From Planctomycetota bacterium (lineage in GTDB: Bacteria; Planctomycetota; UBA1135; GCA-002686595), in contig JACKHS010000018.1 in assembly GCA_020638875.1 (NCBI GenBank), positions 13,739 through 77,738 of the forward strand: 64,000 nucleotides of DNA, written 5' to 3'. Shown one piece after another: positions 32,330 through 41,597 of this stretch. The position numbers were made by a program, and so were the translations under genes. The notes under the pieces are model-generated. The model did no database searches. It worked only from the letters and a program-made list of their open reading frames with translations, and had not been told where the DNA came from. Numbering within the stretch: the first letter of the stretch is position 1; every line of letters starts with the position of its first letter.

Positions 32330-35152
32330 TCACTCACCCCCCAGCAAGCTCGCGCACGCCGGGTCGGCGTAGAGCTCGCTCCAGTCCTCGGCGAGGCGCA
32401 GCTCGGCCAGGCCGTCGTAGCCCGCGTCGAGCGCTTCGGCGAGCAGGGCCGCGGCGGCGGCGCGGAAGCGCGCGGCGAGCTCCGCGTCGGCCTCGCGCAT
32501 CGCCGCCGCCGCGCCGTCGCTCGCGACCTGCAGCGCGCCGAGCACGATGCGACCGCCGGCGGGACCGTAGCTCGCGTAGCGCACCTCGCCGAGGACGCGC
32601 GCGCAGGTCTCGAGCTCGTTCTGTCCGAGCAGGCTCAGCGCGAGGTTCGTGCGCGCCACCTCGCGCACGCCGGCGAGCTCGGCGCTGTCGGGCAGGAGCG
32701 TCGCCGCCTCGTCGGCGCTGGCGAGCGCGCTCTCGAGCGCCACCTGCGCGTCGTCGTAGCGCGCGAGCCAGAGCAGCAGCGCGGCGTGGTTCGCGCGCAG
32801 CCCGGCCAGCCGCAGCAGCGCCTCGCCGCTGCGCGCGCCGCCGAGGAAGACCTCCAGGCAGTCGGCCGCGGCGCCGAAGTCGCGCTCCGCCGCGTCGTAG
32901 CGCCCCTGCCGGCTGAAGACGTTGCCGCGGTTGTTGTAGGCGCCGAGCAGGTGACGGCGCGTGGCCTCGAGCGCGGGGTGCTCGGCGAGCAGGCGCTCCC
33001 CGGTCGCGATGGCCGCGTCCAGGGCGACCCGCGCCTCGTCGAGGCGGTCCTGCTGCAAGAGGTGCGCGCCGAGGTTGCACCCCAGGCCGACGAGGTCGCC
33101 GCGGTGCGCGGGCCGCGCGGGCTCCTCGACGGCGAGCGCCTCGGCCAGCGCGAGCGCGCGGCGCAGGTCGACTTCGACGCCGTCCTCCTCGCCGCGCGCG
33201 AGCCGCGCGGTGCACGACTGCTGGAGCAGCGCGACGTGCTCGGCGCGCAGCGCCGCGGGCGACGCACTCGTGACCTCCGCGTCGAACAGCGCGAGCGTCT
33301 CCCCCAGCGCGGCCTCGGCCTCGGCCCGCGCGCCGCGCTCGGCGAGCAGCGTCGCGAGGTGCCGCCGCGGTGCCGGCCAGCGTCGCGAGGGCGCGCGCTC
33401 GCGCTCCCCGCCTCGCGCGCGCCTCGGCCAGGAGCGCCGCACCGGCGGCGGCCGCCGCGCGCGCAGCTCGGGCTCCGCCTCGGCGACGCGCCCGGTACGT
33501 TGCAGCGCGAGGCCGACGAGCGTGCCGGCGAGCACCTCGAGGTGCCGCGCGCGGCGCTCCTCGTCGGGCGCCAGCGCGCCGCGCGCGGCCACCAGCTCGC
33601 GCGCCGCGCGCGCCTCGCGCAGCGCCGTCTCGTCCTCGCCGAGGTCGTGCGACAGGTGCGCGACGCGGTAGTGCGCGACCGCCTGGCGCAGCGCGAGGTC
33701 CGCGCTGCCCGGGTGGCCGTCGAGCAGGTCGCGGTGCAGCTCGAGCGCGCCCTCGAGCAGCGCGCGCCGCGTGGGCTCCGCCGCAGGGATGCCGAGCAGG
33801 CGCTCGCTGCCCAGGTCGGTCAGCAGGTCCACCGCCGCGAGCGCGCGCGCGAAGTCGGCGTCGGCGCGCTCGCGCGCGGCGTGCTCGGACGCGGCGAGCC
33901 GGCGGCTCTCGCGCGCCTGTCGCACCGTCACGACGAGGAACGCGCCGAGCAGCAGCGCGAACGACGCGGCCACGACGAGCGCCGCGCGGTGGCGCCGCAG
34001 CGAGCGCTGCATGAGGTACAGCCGCGAGTCGGCGCGCGCGACGATCGGCGCGCCCGCGACGAAGGCGCGCAGGTCGGCGGCCAGCTCGGCGGCCGACCCG
34101 TAGCGGCGCTCGGGGTCGCGCTCGAGGGCCTTCAACGCGATGGTGCTGAGGTCGCCGCGCAGCGCGGGGTCGAACGCGCCCGGCGCTTCGATGGGCTCGT
34201 CGAGGATGCGCCGCACGGCCTGCGGCACGGTCAGCCCCTCGAGGCGGTGCGGCGCGCGCCCGCAGACCAGCTCGTAGAGCATCGCGCCGAGCGCGTACAC
34301 GTCGGCGCGCACGTCGACGAGCTGCGCGTCACCCGCCACCTGCTCGGGGCTCATCGACGCGAGCGTGCCGACGAGCGCGCCGTCGGCGGTCTGGCGCGTG
34401 GCGTCCTCGCCGCCGACGACGCGCGCGATGCCGAAGTCGAGCACTTTGGGCTGGCCGACCACGCGCGCGCCGTCGCCGCGCTCGACGGCGGTCGACTCCT
34501 CGGTGGTGACGAGCACGTTGTCGGGCTTGAGGTCGCGGTGGATCACGCCGCGCTGGTGCGCGTAGTGCACGGCGTCGCAGACGCGCGCGAGCAGCTCGAG
34601 CCGCGCGGCGGTGGCGAGGCCGTGCTCGCGCGCGTAGCGCACGAGCGGAACGCCGCGCACGAGCTCCATCGTGAAGTACGGCACCTCGCGCGGCACGCCG
34701 TGCGCGTCCGGCACCTCGGCCGTGCCCGCGTCGTAGATGCGCGCGACGCCCGAGTGCTGCAGGCGGCCGAGCACCTCGATCTCGTGGCGGAAGCGCCGCA
34801 GCGCGTCGGCCGAGACGCGGCCCTCGCGCAGCACCTTCAGCGCGACTTCGCGCCGCGGGAAGCTCTGGCGCGCGGCGTAGACCGTGCCCATGCCGCCCTC
34901 GCCGAGCCGCTCGAGCACGTGATACGGCCCGATGCGCGCGCCCTCGCGCGAGCGCGGCGCGGGCTCCTCGCCGGCGAGGAAGTCGACCGGCGCCGCGGCG
35001 TCCGCGCGCAGCCAGGCCTCGACGCGCCGGCGCGTCGTCGCGTCCACATCGGCCAGCGCCGCGGCGCGCGCGGCCGGCTCGAGCTCGACGACGCGCAGGA
35101 AGAGCTCCTCCTCGTCCTCGCGCTCGTCGCGCGCGGCGTCGGCCGCGCTCAC
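32330..35152 (-). CDS. Membrane Ser/Thr protein kinase with C-terminal TPR-like repeats
   Basis: A kinase of about 940 residues. The Hanks-type domain starts near residue 74 (IGPYHVLERLGEGGMGTVY). Lys106 in EVALK, HRDLKPDN at 205-212, DFG at 239-241 and ASMSPEQ are all present. A single membrane span lies near 389-411, and the C-terminal half is an alpha-helical repeat region rich in Ala/Leu/Glu with TPR-like pairs. About 33 codons near 33375-33475 (RRPPPVRRSWPRR) are out of frame, with two compensating shifts. The GTG start overlaps the stop of the ECF sigma gene as GTGA, so kinase and sigma are co-expressed. Confidence 0.9.
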   Translation of the reverse strand: MSAADAARDEREDEEELFLRVVELEPAARAAALADVDATTRRRVEAWLRADAAAPVDFLAGEEPAPRSREGARIGPYHVLERLGEGGMGTVYAARQSFPRREVALKVLREGRVSADALRRFRHEIEVLGRLQHSGVARIYDAGTAEVPDAHGVPREVPYFTMELVRGVPLVRYAREHGLATAARLELLARVCDAVHYAHQRGVIHRDLKPDNVLVTTEESTAVERGDGARVVGQPKVLDFGIARVVGGEDATRQTADGALVGTLASMSPEQVAGDAQLVDVRADVYALGAMLYELVCGRAPHRLEGLTVPQAVRRILDEPIEAPGAFDPALRGDLSTIALKALERDPERRYGSAAELAADLRAFVAGAPIVARADSRLYLMQRSLRRHRAALVVAASFALLLGAFLVVTVRQARESRRLAASEHAARERADADFARALAAVDLLTDLGSERLLGIPAAEPTRRALLEGALELHRDLLDGHPGSADLALRQAVAHYRVAHLSHDLGEDETALREARAARELVAARGALAPDEERRARHLEVLAGTLVGLALQRTGRVAEAEPELRARRPPPVRRSWPRRARGGERERAPSRRWPAPRRHLATLLAERGARAEAEAALGETLALFDAEVTSASPAALRAEHVALLQQSCTARLARGEEDGVEVDLRRALALAEALAVEEPARPAHRGDLVGLGCNLGAHLLQQDRLDEARVALDAAIATGERLLAEHPALEATRRHLLGAYNNRGNVFSRQGRYDAAERDFGAAADCLEVFLGGARSGEALLRLAGLRANHAALLLWLARYDDAQVALESALASADEAATLLPDSAELAGVREVARTNLALSLLGQNELETCARVLGEVRYASYGPAGGRIVLGALQVASDGAAAAMREADAELAARFRAAAAALLAEALDAGYDGLAELRLAEDWSELYADPACASLLGGE

Positions 35153-35739
35153 GCGTCGTCCTCCGCGCCCGTCTCGCTGAGCTCCGCGAACAGCTTGGCG
35201 CGCGCGAGCCGCCACTCGCGCTGCACCGTGCGCTCGCTGACGCCGAGCACCTCGGCGATCTCCGCGCCCGAGAGCCCGACGTAGAAGCGCAGGTGCACGA
35301 GCCGCGCCTGCTCGGGGTGGCGCGCCTCGAGCTTCGCCAGCGCGTCCTCGAGCGCGAGCAGGTCCTCGGCCGGCGCCTCGACCGCCACGGTCAGCGCCTC
35401 GGGCCCCGCGCGCCGCCACGCGCCGCCGCGCTTCTGCGACGCCTTGCGCCGCGCCTCCTCCACGAGCACGTCGTGCATCGCGCGCGCCGCCGCGAACAGG
35501 AAGTGCTTGCGCCCCTCGAAGCTCTGCCCGTCCTTCTCGACGAGCCGCAGGTACGCCTCGTGCACCAGCGCCGTCGGCTGCAGCGTCTGCCCCGCCGGCA
35601 GCTTGCGCAGCCGCGCCCGCGCCAGCGCGCGCAGCTCGCCGAACACCGTGCGCATCAGCTCCTCCCCGGCGCCCGCCTCCCCGCGCTCGAGAGCGCGCAG
35701 CAGCAGCGTGACCGACGGTTCGGGATGCGAGGCGGGCAT
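35149..35739 (-). CDS. ECF-family RNA polymerase sigma factor
   Basis: A sigma factor of about 196 residues. Region 2 reads LQPTALVHEAYLRLVEKDGQSF, as in the ECF sigma subgroup typical of Planctomycetes (PF07638-like), and region 4 is LHLRFYVGLSGAEIAEVLGVSERTVQREWRLARAKLF. There is no anti-sigma gene; instead the GTGA-coupled kinase gene follows. Kinases of this arrangement are thought to control their partner sigma factors, so the pair may be an envelope or stress signalling module. I chose the ATG at 35739, which follows a promoter at 35768-35797; an in-frame ATG upstream also exists. Confidence 0.88.
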   Translation of the reverse strand: MPASHPEPSVTLLLRALERGEAGAGEELMRTVFGELRALARARLRKLPAGQTLQPTALVHEAYLRLVEKDGQSFEGRKHFLFAAARAMHDVLVEEARRKASQKRGGAWRRAGPEALTVAVEAPAEDLLALEDALAKLEARHPEQARLVHLRFYVGLSGAEIAEVLGVSERTVQREWRLARAKLFAELSETGAEDDA

Positions 35740-35767
35740 GGGCGGAGCCGGGCGAGACCGGGTCCGC

Positions 35768-35797
35768 ATCCTAGGGCAAGCCTCGCGAGCCGTCGAA
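35768..35797 (-). promoter_or_regulatory. Promoter of the sigma-kinase operon, TTCGAC / 18 nt / TAGGAT
   Basis: Minus-strand -35 at 35797-35792 and -10 at 35773-35768, giving a leader of about 22 nt to the ATG at 35739. Confidence 0.45.
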
Positions 35798-35892
35798 GGC
35801 ACCGCCTCTATCGGGTCGAGCTCCGTCACCGGGCGGAGTGCCGCAGGACGCCGGGGTGGAGCGACAGGAATCCGTCGGATCTCGGCGGCCGA

Positions 35893-38502
35893 TCACTCCG
35901 TGGGCAGGCGGTAGCGATGCACCCGCAGACGCTGGAGGTCGATCGCCCACAGCTCACGCCCGTCGGGCGAGAAGCCCAGCCGCCACCACCCTTCGGGGAG
36001 CTCGAAGGTCGCGGGCTCGAGCGCCTCCCGCTCCAGGTCGTACAGGTAGACCGAACGTTGCCCCAGCATGGCCGCCCAGCGGTTCGACAGACACAGCGAG
36101 CCCGCGGGGTGCCTCAACTCGAGCTCGCGCTCGGGCGCGCCGGCTCCGTCGTACAGGCAGAGCCACGGACCGTCGCCACCGTACGCGCCCACTTCCAGTA
36201 CGGCCAGGCGCGCGTCGTCCGGGGCGAGCGCGAACGCCGCCACGCGGCGAAGCCAGTGGCCGCCTGGGCGTCGAGCGACTTCGAGCGACTCCGCGGGCGC
36301 GGGCCGTACCAGGCTCATCCGCGAGGCACCCGAGGTCACGACCCAGCGTCCCTCGCCACGGCGCAGCGTCTGAACGGCGTACCCACCGAGGTCCACCGCC
36401 GCCCCCGCCCGGCTGCCGGCCGTGAAGCGTCGATGAGTGCGCGGCGGGTCGAGCGGCTCGAAGGGCTCCTCCAGCGGGACGAGGACGTCACCCGCGCGCG
36501 TGATCGTCGGCACGACGAAGGCGTCGAAGTCGTCGCGCCCCTGCTCGCAGACGAAGAGCTCGCCGCCCTGTGCATCGAACACGTGCCACGCGCCCGAGCG
36601 ATCATCGTGCACCAGCACGCGCCCGAGCGGGTCGACCCACGCGGCATCGGGCTCGTCGATGCCGGTGGCGCCGGGCGGGCTCCCGAGGACGTGCAGGAGC
36701 TCCCCCGTCGCCGACCAGCCGAGTACGACGCGCTCGTCGAAGCACCACAGGGTGCCGTCGGGCGCGACACTCGAGTCGTAGAGCTCCGCGGGTGCGCCGT
36801 TCGGGTACCTCAGCTCTACGGCCGCGAGTCGCTCGCCGTCCTGAGTCGCGTGGACCAACGTCTCGTCGTCGACGATCCAGAGGCCCGCGGCGCCGTCGTT
36901 CGACACGCGATGCGGGTACTCGGGCGCGGACTCCCAGACCCGGTCGAGTTCCGCTCCGCCCAGGAAGGCCCCGTCCGCGGAGAAGCGCTGCAGCGCCGTC
37001 CGCACGGTGTCGAGGACCACGAGCGAGCCGTCGGGCAGGGCGCAGAGGTCCGCGGGCGCGAACAGAGTGTCGAGCTCCTCGGGCGCTTCGTACGACTCCC
37101 CGCGCGACCAGAGCTCGTCCCCCGCGTCGTCGAGCGCGAGCAGGAGCTCGCGGCTGCCGTTGGCGTTCCCGATCGAGCCGAGCAGGACGCAGCCACCGCC
37201 CACCCGCGCGATCACGCGTTGCACCTCGACGCCGCGGGCACCCCGCAACTCGCGCGCGTTCCCCGTGGCGACGTCGACCGCCCAGGTCCGCCGCGCGGAG
37301 GTGTCCGCGCCGGCGCGTCGGCAGGCGAACCAGCGCTCGCCCCCGCCATCGAACCACGTCAGCCCGCTCGCGCTCCCCTCGGGTGCCGCGAGGGCGACCT
37401 CGCGCAGCACGTCACCTGCGCGCGTCAGCTCGACGTAGCGGAGGCCCTCGGGCTCTGCGCGAATGAGCTCGAGGCGGCCCTCTGCACCGAAGCCCAGCGC
37501 CACGACGTCGTGTACTGGTCCCAGCTCCTCCGAACCCGGCTCCCCGAGCCCGACGACACCGAGCTCCGACAGCTCGAGCGCGGGCCACGCGTGCGGCACC
37601 CGCGCGGCGGCGGGGTCGTACGCCGTCCGTCCCGTCTCGCGCACGTGCGCCGCAGCGCCCGCGCCCTCCACGGCGAAGCTCACGCGCTGACCGTCGGCCG
37701 GCAGCCAGAGGTCGAAGCTCGCGCCCGTCGCGGCGAGGACCATCCCGTGTCGCTCGGCCTGATCCCGGCGGCGCATCCACTCGTCCGCGTCCCCCCCGTC
37801 GAACTCGGTCGCTCGGTCGAGACGCCAGACCGCGTCCCCCGACACGTCGAGCAACGCGAAGCAAACTCCGTGGCGCGCTTCGGACGAGCAACTCCAGGCG
37901 ATCAGCGTCAGCTCCGAGTCCGCCACGGCGCGCGCGTCCAAGATCGACGCGATCGACGCGCCGCTCGCGCCCGGCCATCGCGGTTGCCAGGGCTCGAGTC
38001 GCTCGCCCGTGGAGACGCGGTAGCTGCGCCACGGCCCGTCCCTCGACGTCTCCCGGTCGAAGTCCCGCAGGAAGGCGCGATCGAGCCGGCCCTGTACGAC
38101 GAGCTCGCGGCCTTGCGGCAAGGGCCAGCCCGACATGAAGGTCGAGGCGTGCCGCGGCTCGACCTCGTGCGCCACCACCTCACCGGACGAGTCGAGGCTC
38201 AGCACGTCCAAGGTGCCGTAACGCCGCAGGCCCTCGCTGTAGGCGAACCCGAACACGCGCCCCTCGTCGGTCACGCCGGCGTCCCACAGGCTGACCGGGA
38301 GTTCCCGCTCCCACGCGAGTTCGCCACCGCACGTCATGCGACAGCTCGCCGGCCCGCTCCCGTCGCGCCGGCTCGGGTCGACCTCGAGCCGCCACTCGCC
38401 CGATGGCGAGACGTGGACCGCTGGCTGGAGTACGTCGGCGTAGGTCGGTGGGCCCGGAGAGTCGAGCAAGGCGCAGGTGGCGAGCAGGGACAGCACGAGC
38501 AT
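35893..38502 (-). CDS. Exported beta-propeller-like protein of unknown function
   Basis: A protein of about 869 residues with a short signal-like start (MLVLSLLATCALL). The rest is a string of short beta repeats with Asp-Gly turns (for example PDGSLVVLDTVRTALQRF, SPDGRELWAIDLQRLRVHRY), as in NHL or WD40-like propellers, probably two. No catalytic motif stands out. The ATG at 38502 has a clear GGAGGT Shine-Dalgarno sequence 4 nt upstream, unlike most genes here. A TACAGC-like box lies further upstream. Its role, perhaps protein or ligand binding in the envelope, is not shown. Confidence 0.6.
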   Translation of the reverse strand: MLVLSLLATCALLDSPGPPTYADVLQPAVHVSPSGEWRLEVDPSRRDGSGPASCRMTCGGELAWERELPVSLWDAGVTDEGRVFGFAYSEGLRRYGTLDVLSLDSSGEVVAHEVEPRHASTFMSGWPLPQGRELVVQGRLDRAFLRDFDRETSRDGPWRSYRVSTGERLEPWQPRWPGASGASIASILDARAVADSELTLIAWSCSSEARHGVCFALLDVSGDAVWRLDRATEFDGGDADEWMRRRDQAERHGMVLAATGASFDLWLPADGQRVSFAVEGAGAAAHVRETGRTAYDPAAARVPHAWPALELSELGVVGLGEPGSEELGPVHDVVALGFGAEGRLELIRAEPEGLRYVELTRAGDVLREVALAAPEGSASGLTWFDGGGERWFACRRAGADTSARRTWAVDVATGNARELRGARGVEVQRVIARVGGGCVLLGSIGNANGSRELLLALDDAGDELWSRGESYEAPEELDTLFAPADLCALPDGSLVVLDTVRTALQRFSADGAFLGGAELDRVWESAPEYPHRVSNDGAAGLWIVDDETLVHATQDGERLAAVELRYPNGAPAELYDSSVAPDGTLWCFDERVVLGWSATGELLHVLGSPPGATGIDEPDAAWVDPLGRVLVHDDRSGAWHVFDAQGGELFVCEQGRDDFDAFVVPTITRAGDVLVPLEEPFEPLDPPRTHRRFTAGSRAGAAVDLGGYAVQTLRRGEGRWVVTSGASRMSLVRPAPAESLEVARRPGGHWLRRVAAFALAPDDARLAVLEVGAYGGDGPWLCLYDGAGAPERELELRHPAGSLCLSNRWAAMLGQRSVYLYDLEREALEPATFELPEGWWRLGFSPDGRELWAIDLQRLRVHRYRLPTE

Positions 38503-38558
38503 GGGGACCTCCAATGGACAGAGCTGGAGCCGGCTGTAGCGCGCCGCCACGCGAAGAC

Positions 38559-41528
38559 CTACCCGCGCGGCTTCTCGATCACCCCGCGCTGCTCCTGGGC
38601 GCTGATGCGCACGTCGAGCGGGGCGGCGAGGCGCAGGCGGCGGGTGAAGGCGGTGGACTCCTCGGCCGGCTGCGCGGCGAGCCAGGCCCAGTCGACGGAC
38701 TCGCCGGGGGTGCCGGGGTTCACGGTGAAGTAGCCGACCTGGCTCGAGGAGAGGTTCTGGAAGAAGTGCGTGCCCTGCGAGGGCTCGACGACGAGGTCCT
38801 TGAAGCCGCACTCGACGATCACGCGCGCGCCGCAGATCTGGTTCCACGAGACGGGGATGCCGAGCAGCGGGTCGGCGGAGCCCCAGCGGCCGACGCCGAA
38901 GAGCGCGTAGGGTCGGCCCTCGCGGCGCAGCCAGGCGTCGAAGCGCGCGACCTCGGCGGCGATCTCGACGCTGCGCGAGCGGTCGAAGCTGTCGACGTCG
39001 ACGACGACGAGGTCGCGCAGGCCCTCGAGGTGGCCGTTGCCGAGCACGCGGCCGCTCTGGCACAGCACGCGCGCGGGGTCCGGCGCGCCGATGGAGACGG
39101 CCTCGCCCTCGCCCGACACGGCCAGGGGGCGGAGCTGCAGGAAGGCGAACTGCGGGCGCTGGCCCGGGCCGCCGAGGTTGCCGGCGAACTCGATCTCGAC
39201 CGGCGCGCCGGTGCCGCGCTCGCAGCGCTCGAGCAGGTGGTTCAGGATCGCGGCCAGCGGGAAGGCGCCGTGCTTGAGCACCTGCGCGAAGCTCACCAGG
39301 CGCACGCCGGCGCGCGAGATGCCGTCGACGATGCGCAGGTCGTCGGGCAGGTACGTCGAGCCGATGAAGGTCAGCGTGCCGTCCTGCTCGGCCACGTCGA
39401 GCGGGTACTGGCGCAGGCCGACGAGGTCGGTCACGCGCTTGCTCGAGTCCAGGTCCAACGCCCAGAACGCGCGCTGCGAGTTCGCGAGCGCGGCCTCGAC
39501 CGAGGAGAAGGACACGAGCTCGCGCGGGTAGCGCGGCGAGAAGCGCAGGCAGGGGCTGCCGTCGACGACCGTGCGACCCATCCCGAGCGCGACGGCGGCG
39601 ACGCCGTCCTCGGGGCGGTGGCCGGGCTCGGGGTAGTAGTTGTAGCTGCGCGCGACGCCCGAGAAGTCCGGGTAGAAGCGATCGCCGTGCTGGCGGCCGA
39701 CGAGCTCCTGCACCATGACCGCCATCTTCTCCTCCTCGAGGCGGAAGCTGGTCATGTCGAGGAAGGCCTTGGACTTCGCGCTGAAGGCCGACGCGTACAC
39801 GCTCTTGATCGCGTTCTTGACGCGCTCGAGCCGCACGTCGGCGTTGTCGTCGTTGTTCGCCAGGAAGTGCGTGCGGTAGACGCCGGCGAAGGGTTGCGCG
39901 AGCGAGTCCTCGAGCAGGCTCGAGGAGCGCACGGCGATCGGATAGCTGACGCGCTGCAGGAAGGCGCGCAGGTCGGCCACCGCGCCGCGCGGGAAGGGCG
40001 CGGCGAGGAACATCTCGAGGATCTCCTGGTCGGCGTGGTCGCCCAGCGCGAACTCCTGGATCCACTCGTACTGCAGGAACTCGTCGTACGTCCCGGTGCC
40101 GAAGACGATCGACGGCGGCACGAAGACGTCCACGCTCGGGAAGGCGGCGTCCACGCCCGAGGCGCGCAGCAGGCGGTTGCCGAACGCGAGACCGCGCGCC
40201 TTGCCGCCCAGCGAGCCCTCGCCGACGCGCGTGATGCCGACGGTCGGGTCGAACTTGGCGCGGTCGAACTCGGCGATGACGGTGCGGTTGCGCTCCTCGC
40301 GCGCGCGCTGGATGGCCTCGCTGGCGAAGCGCCGCATGTCGTCGACGGTCGGGAACTCGTCGACCGACTTGGGCCGCAGGCGCTCGGCGAGCGCGAGCTC
40401 CGTGCGCGCCTTCAGCCACAGCGAGAAGTGGTTGCGACTCGCGTGGTGTACGAGGCTCTCCGCGGGCACGTCGAGGATGCGCTCGGCCAGCTCGCGCGGG
40501 TCGTGCGCCGTCGCCACGACGGTGCCGTCGGGCAGCCGGAAGGTGAAGTCGCCGAAGCCGAAGCGCCGCACGAGCAGCTCGCGCAGGTCGGCCAGCAGCG
40601 TCGGCGAGCCCTTCTGCAGGAACGACGCGCCGAGCGAGTCGGCCAGCTCGCGGTTCGCGGCCACGCTCGACTGCAACACGAGCCGCACGTCGCGCCGGCG
40701 CGCCTTCACCGCCGCGCAGAGGTCCACGCCGGCGCGCGGGTCCAGCCGCCCGCCGCGCGGATACTCCACGTCGGAGATGACGCCGAGCGTCTGCGCCTCG
40801 TAGCGCTCGAAGTCGCGCCACGCGTCCTCGTAGGTCTCGCACAGGAGCACCTTCGGCCGCGCGCGCATGTGCATCATCTTCTGCGAGAGCGAGAGGTCCT
40901 CCGACAGGAGCGCCTGCGTGTGCCGCAGGAGCTCGGCGTAGATCGCCGGCAGGAAGGACGAGTAGAAGCGCACGTTGTCCTCGACGAGCAGGATCAGCGG
41001 CACGCCCGCCTCGCCGGTGTCGTGCGCCACGTTCATGCGGTCCTCCACGCTCTTCACGATGGCGAGGAAGATGCGCACGTCGCCCTGCCACAGGAACACG
41101 CGCTCCAGCGGCGCGCGGTCGTGGTGCTGCAGGAACGCGCGCAGCTCGTGCCCCGTGTAGGCCAGCGCCACGACCGGCTGCTCGTGGCCGGCGGCCTTGA
41201 TCGCGAGCGCGAGGTCGACCGCGCTCTGCCCGCCCACCTCGAGGCTCGCGATGACGAGGTCGAACGAGTCGTCGCGCGCGAGCAGCGCCAGCGCCTCGGC
41301 CCCCGACGGCACGCGCAGGATGTCGGGGAAGTGGCTGAGGTTCAGCGCGAGGAAGTGCGTGAGCAGCGTCTCCTGGAGCTGCCCCTCCTCCGACATGATG
41401 AAGGAGTCGTACAGGCTCGAGACGAGCAGGATGCGGCGCACGCGGCGGCGCATCAACGCGTGGAAGCTCTGGGAGGTGGAGAGCTCCAGCTCGTGTGACT
41501 CGGGCGCGCCGCTCGTCATGTCCCCCAT
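38559..41528 (-). CDS. PEP-synthase-type ATP-binding protein with N-terminal receiver domains
   Basis: A protein of about 989 residues. Residues 30-160 and 175-330 look like receiver-type domains: VRRILLVSSLYDSFIMSEEG and ILLVEDNVRFYSSFLP. The second keeps the acidic pair of response regulators (ED) and a later Asp in VISDVEYP, which is consistent with phosphorylation. The C-terminal half is the pyruvate-phosphate-dikinase/PEP-synthase N-terminal ATP-binding fold, with GEGSLGGKARGLAF, PIAVRSSSLLEDSLAQPFAGVYRT and VMVQELVG. No mobile phosphohistidine or PEP-binding domain follows. A signalling or phosphotransfer enzyme controlled by a sensor is likely. The start could also be the ATG 9 nt downstream. 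Confidence 0.8.
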   Translation of the reverse strand: MGDMTSGAPESHELELSTSQSFHALMRRRVRRILLVSSLYDSFIMSEEGQLQETLLTHFLALNLSHFPDILRVPSGAEALALLARDDSFDLVIASLEVGGQSAVDLALAIKAAGHEQPVVALAYTGHELRAFLQHHDRAPLERVFLWQGDVRIFLAIVKSVEDRMNVAHDTGEAGVPLILLVEDNVRFYSSFLPAIYAELLRHTQALLSEDLSLSQKMMHMRARPKVLLCETYEDAWRDFERYEAQTLGVISDVEYPRGGRLDPRAGVDLCAAVKARRRDVRLVLQSSVAANRELADSLGASFLQKGSPTLLADLRELLVRRFGFGDFTFRLPDGTVVATAHDPRELAERILDVPAESLVHHASRNHFSLWLKARTELALAERLRPKSVDEFPTVDDMRRFASEAIQRAREERNRTVIAEFDRAKFDPTVGITRVGEGSLGGKARGLAFGNRLLRASGVDAAFPSVDVFVPPSIVFGTGTYDEFLQYEWIQEFALGDHADQEILEMFLAAPFPRGAVADLRAFLQRVSYPIAVRSSSLLEDSLAQPFAGVYRTHFLANNDDNADVRLERVKNAIKSVYASAFSAKSKAFLDMTSFRLEEEKMAVMVQELVGRQHGDRFYPDFSGVARSYNYYPEPGHRPEDGVAAVALGMGRTVVDGSPCLRFSPRYPRELVSFSSVEAALANSQRAFWALDLDSSKRVTDLVGLRQYPLDVAEQDGTLTFIGSTYLPDDLRIVDGISRAGVRLVSFAQVLKHGAFPLAAILNHLLERCERGTGAPVEIEFAGNLGGPGQRPQFAFLQLRPLAVSGEGEAVSIGAPDPARVLCQSGRVLGNGHLEGLRDLVVVDVDSFDRSRSVEIAAEVARFDAWLRREGRPYALFGVGRWGSADPLLGIPVSWNQICGARVIVECGFKDLVVEPSQGTHFFQNLSSSQVGYFTVNPGTPGESVDWAWLAAQPAEESTAFTRRLRLAAPLDVRISAQEQRGVIEKPRG

Positions 41529-41539
41529 TCGACAGCGCG

Positions 41540-41580
41540 CGGCGCGGCGCCTCCAGGAGATTCCGGGAGGCGCCGCGCCG
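41540..41580 (-). terminator. GC hairpin after the glutamate dehydrogenase gene
   Basis: Perfect 15-bp arms (41540-41554 with 41566-41580) with an 11-nt loop. It separates gdhA from the downstream receiver/PEP-synthase-type gene. Confidence 0.65.
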
Positions 41581-41597
41581 TCACGAGCACGCGGAGA

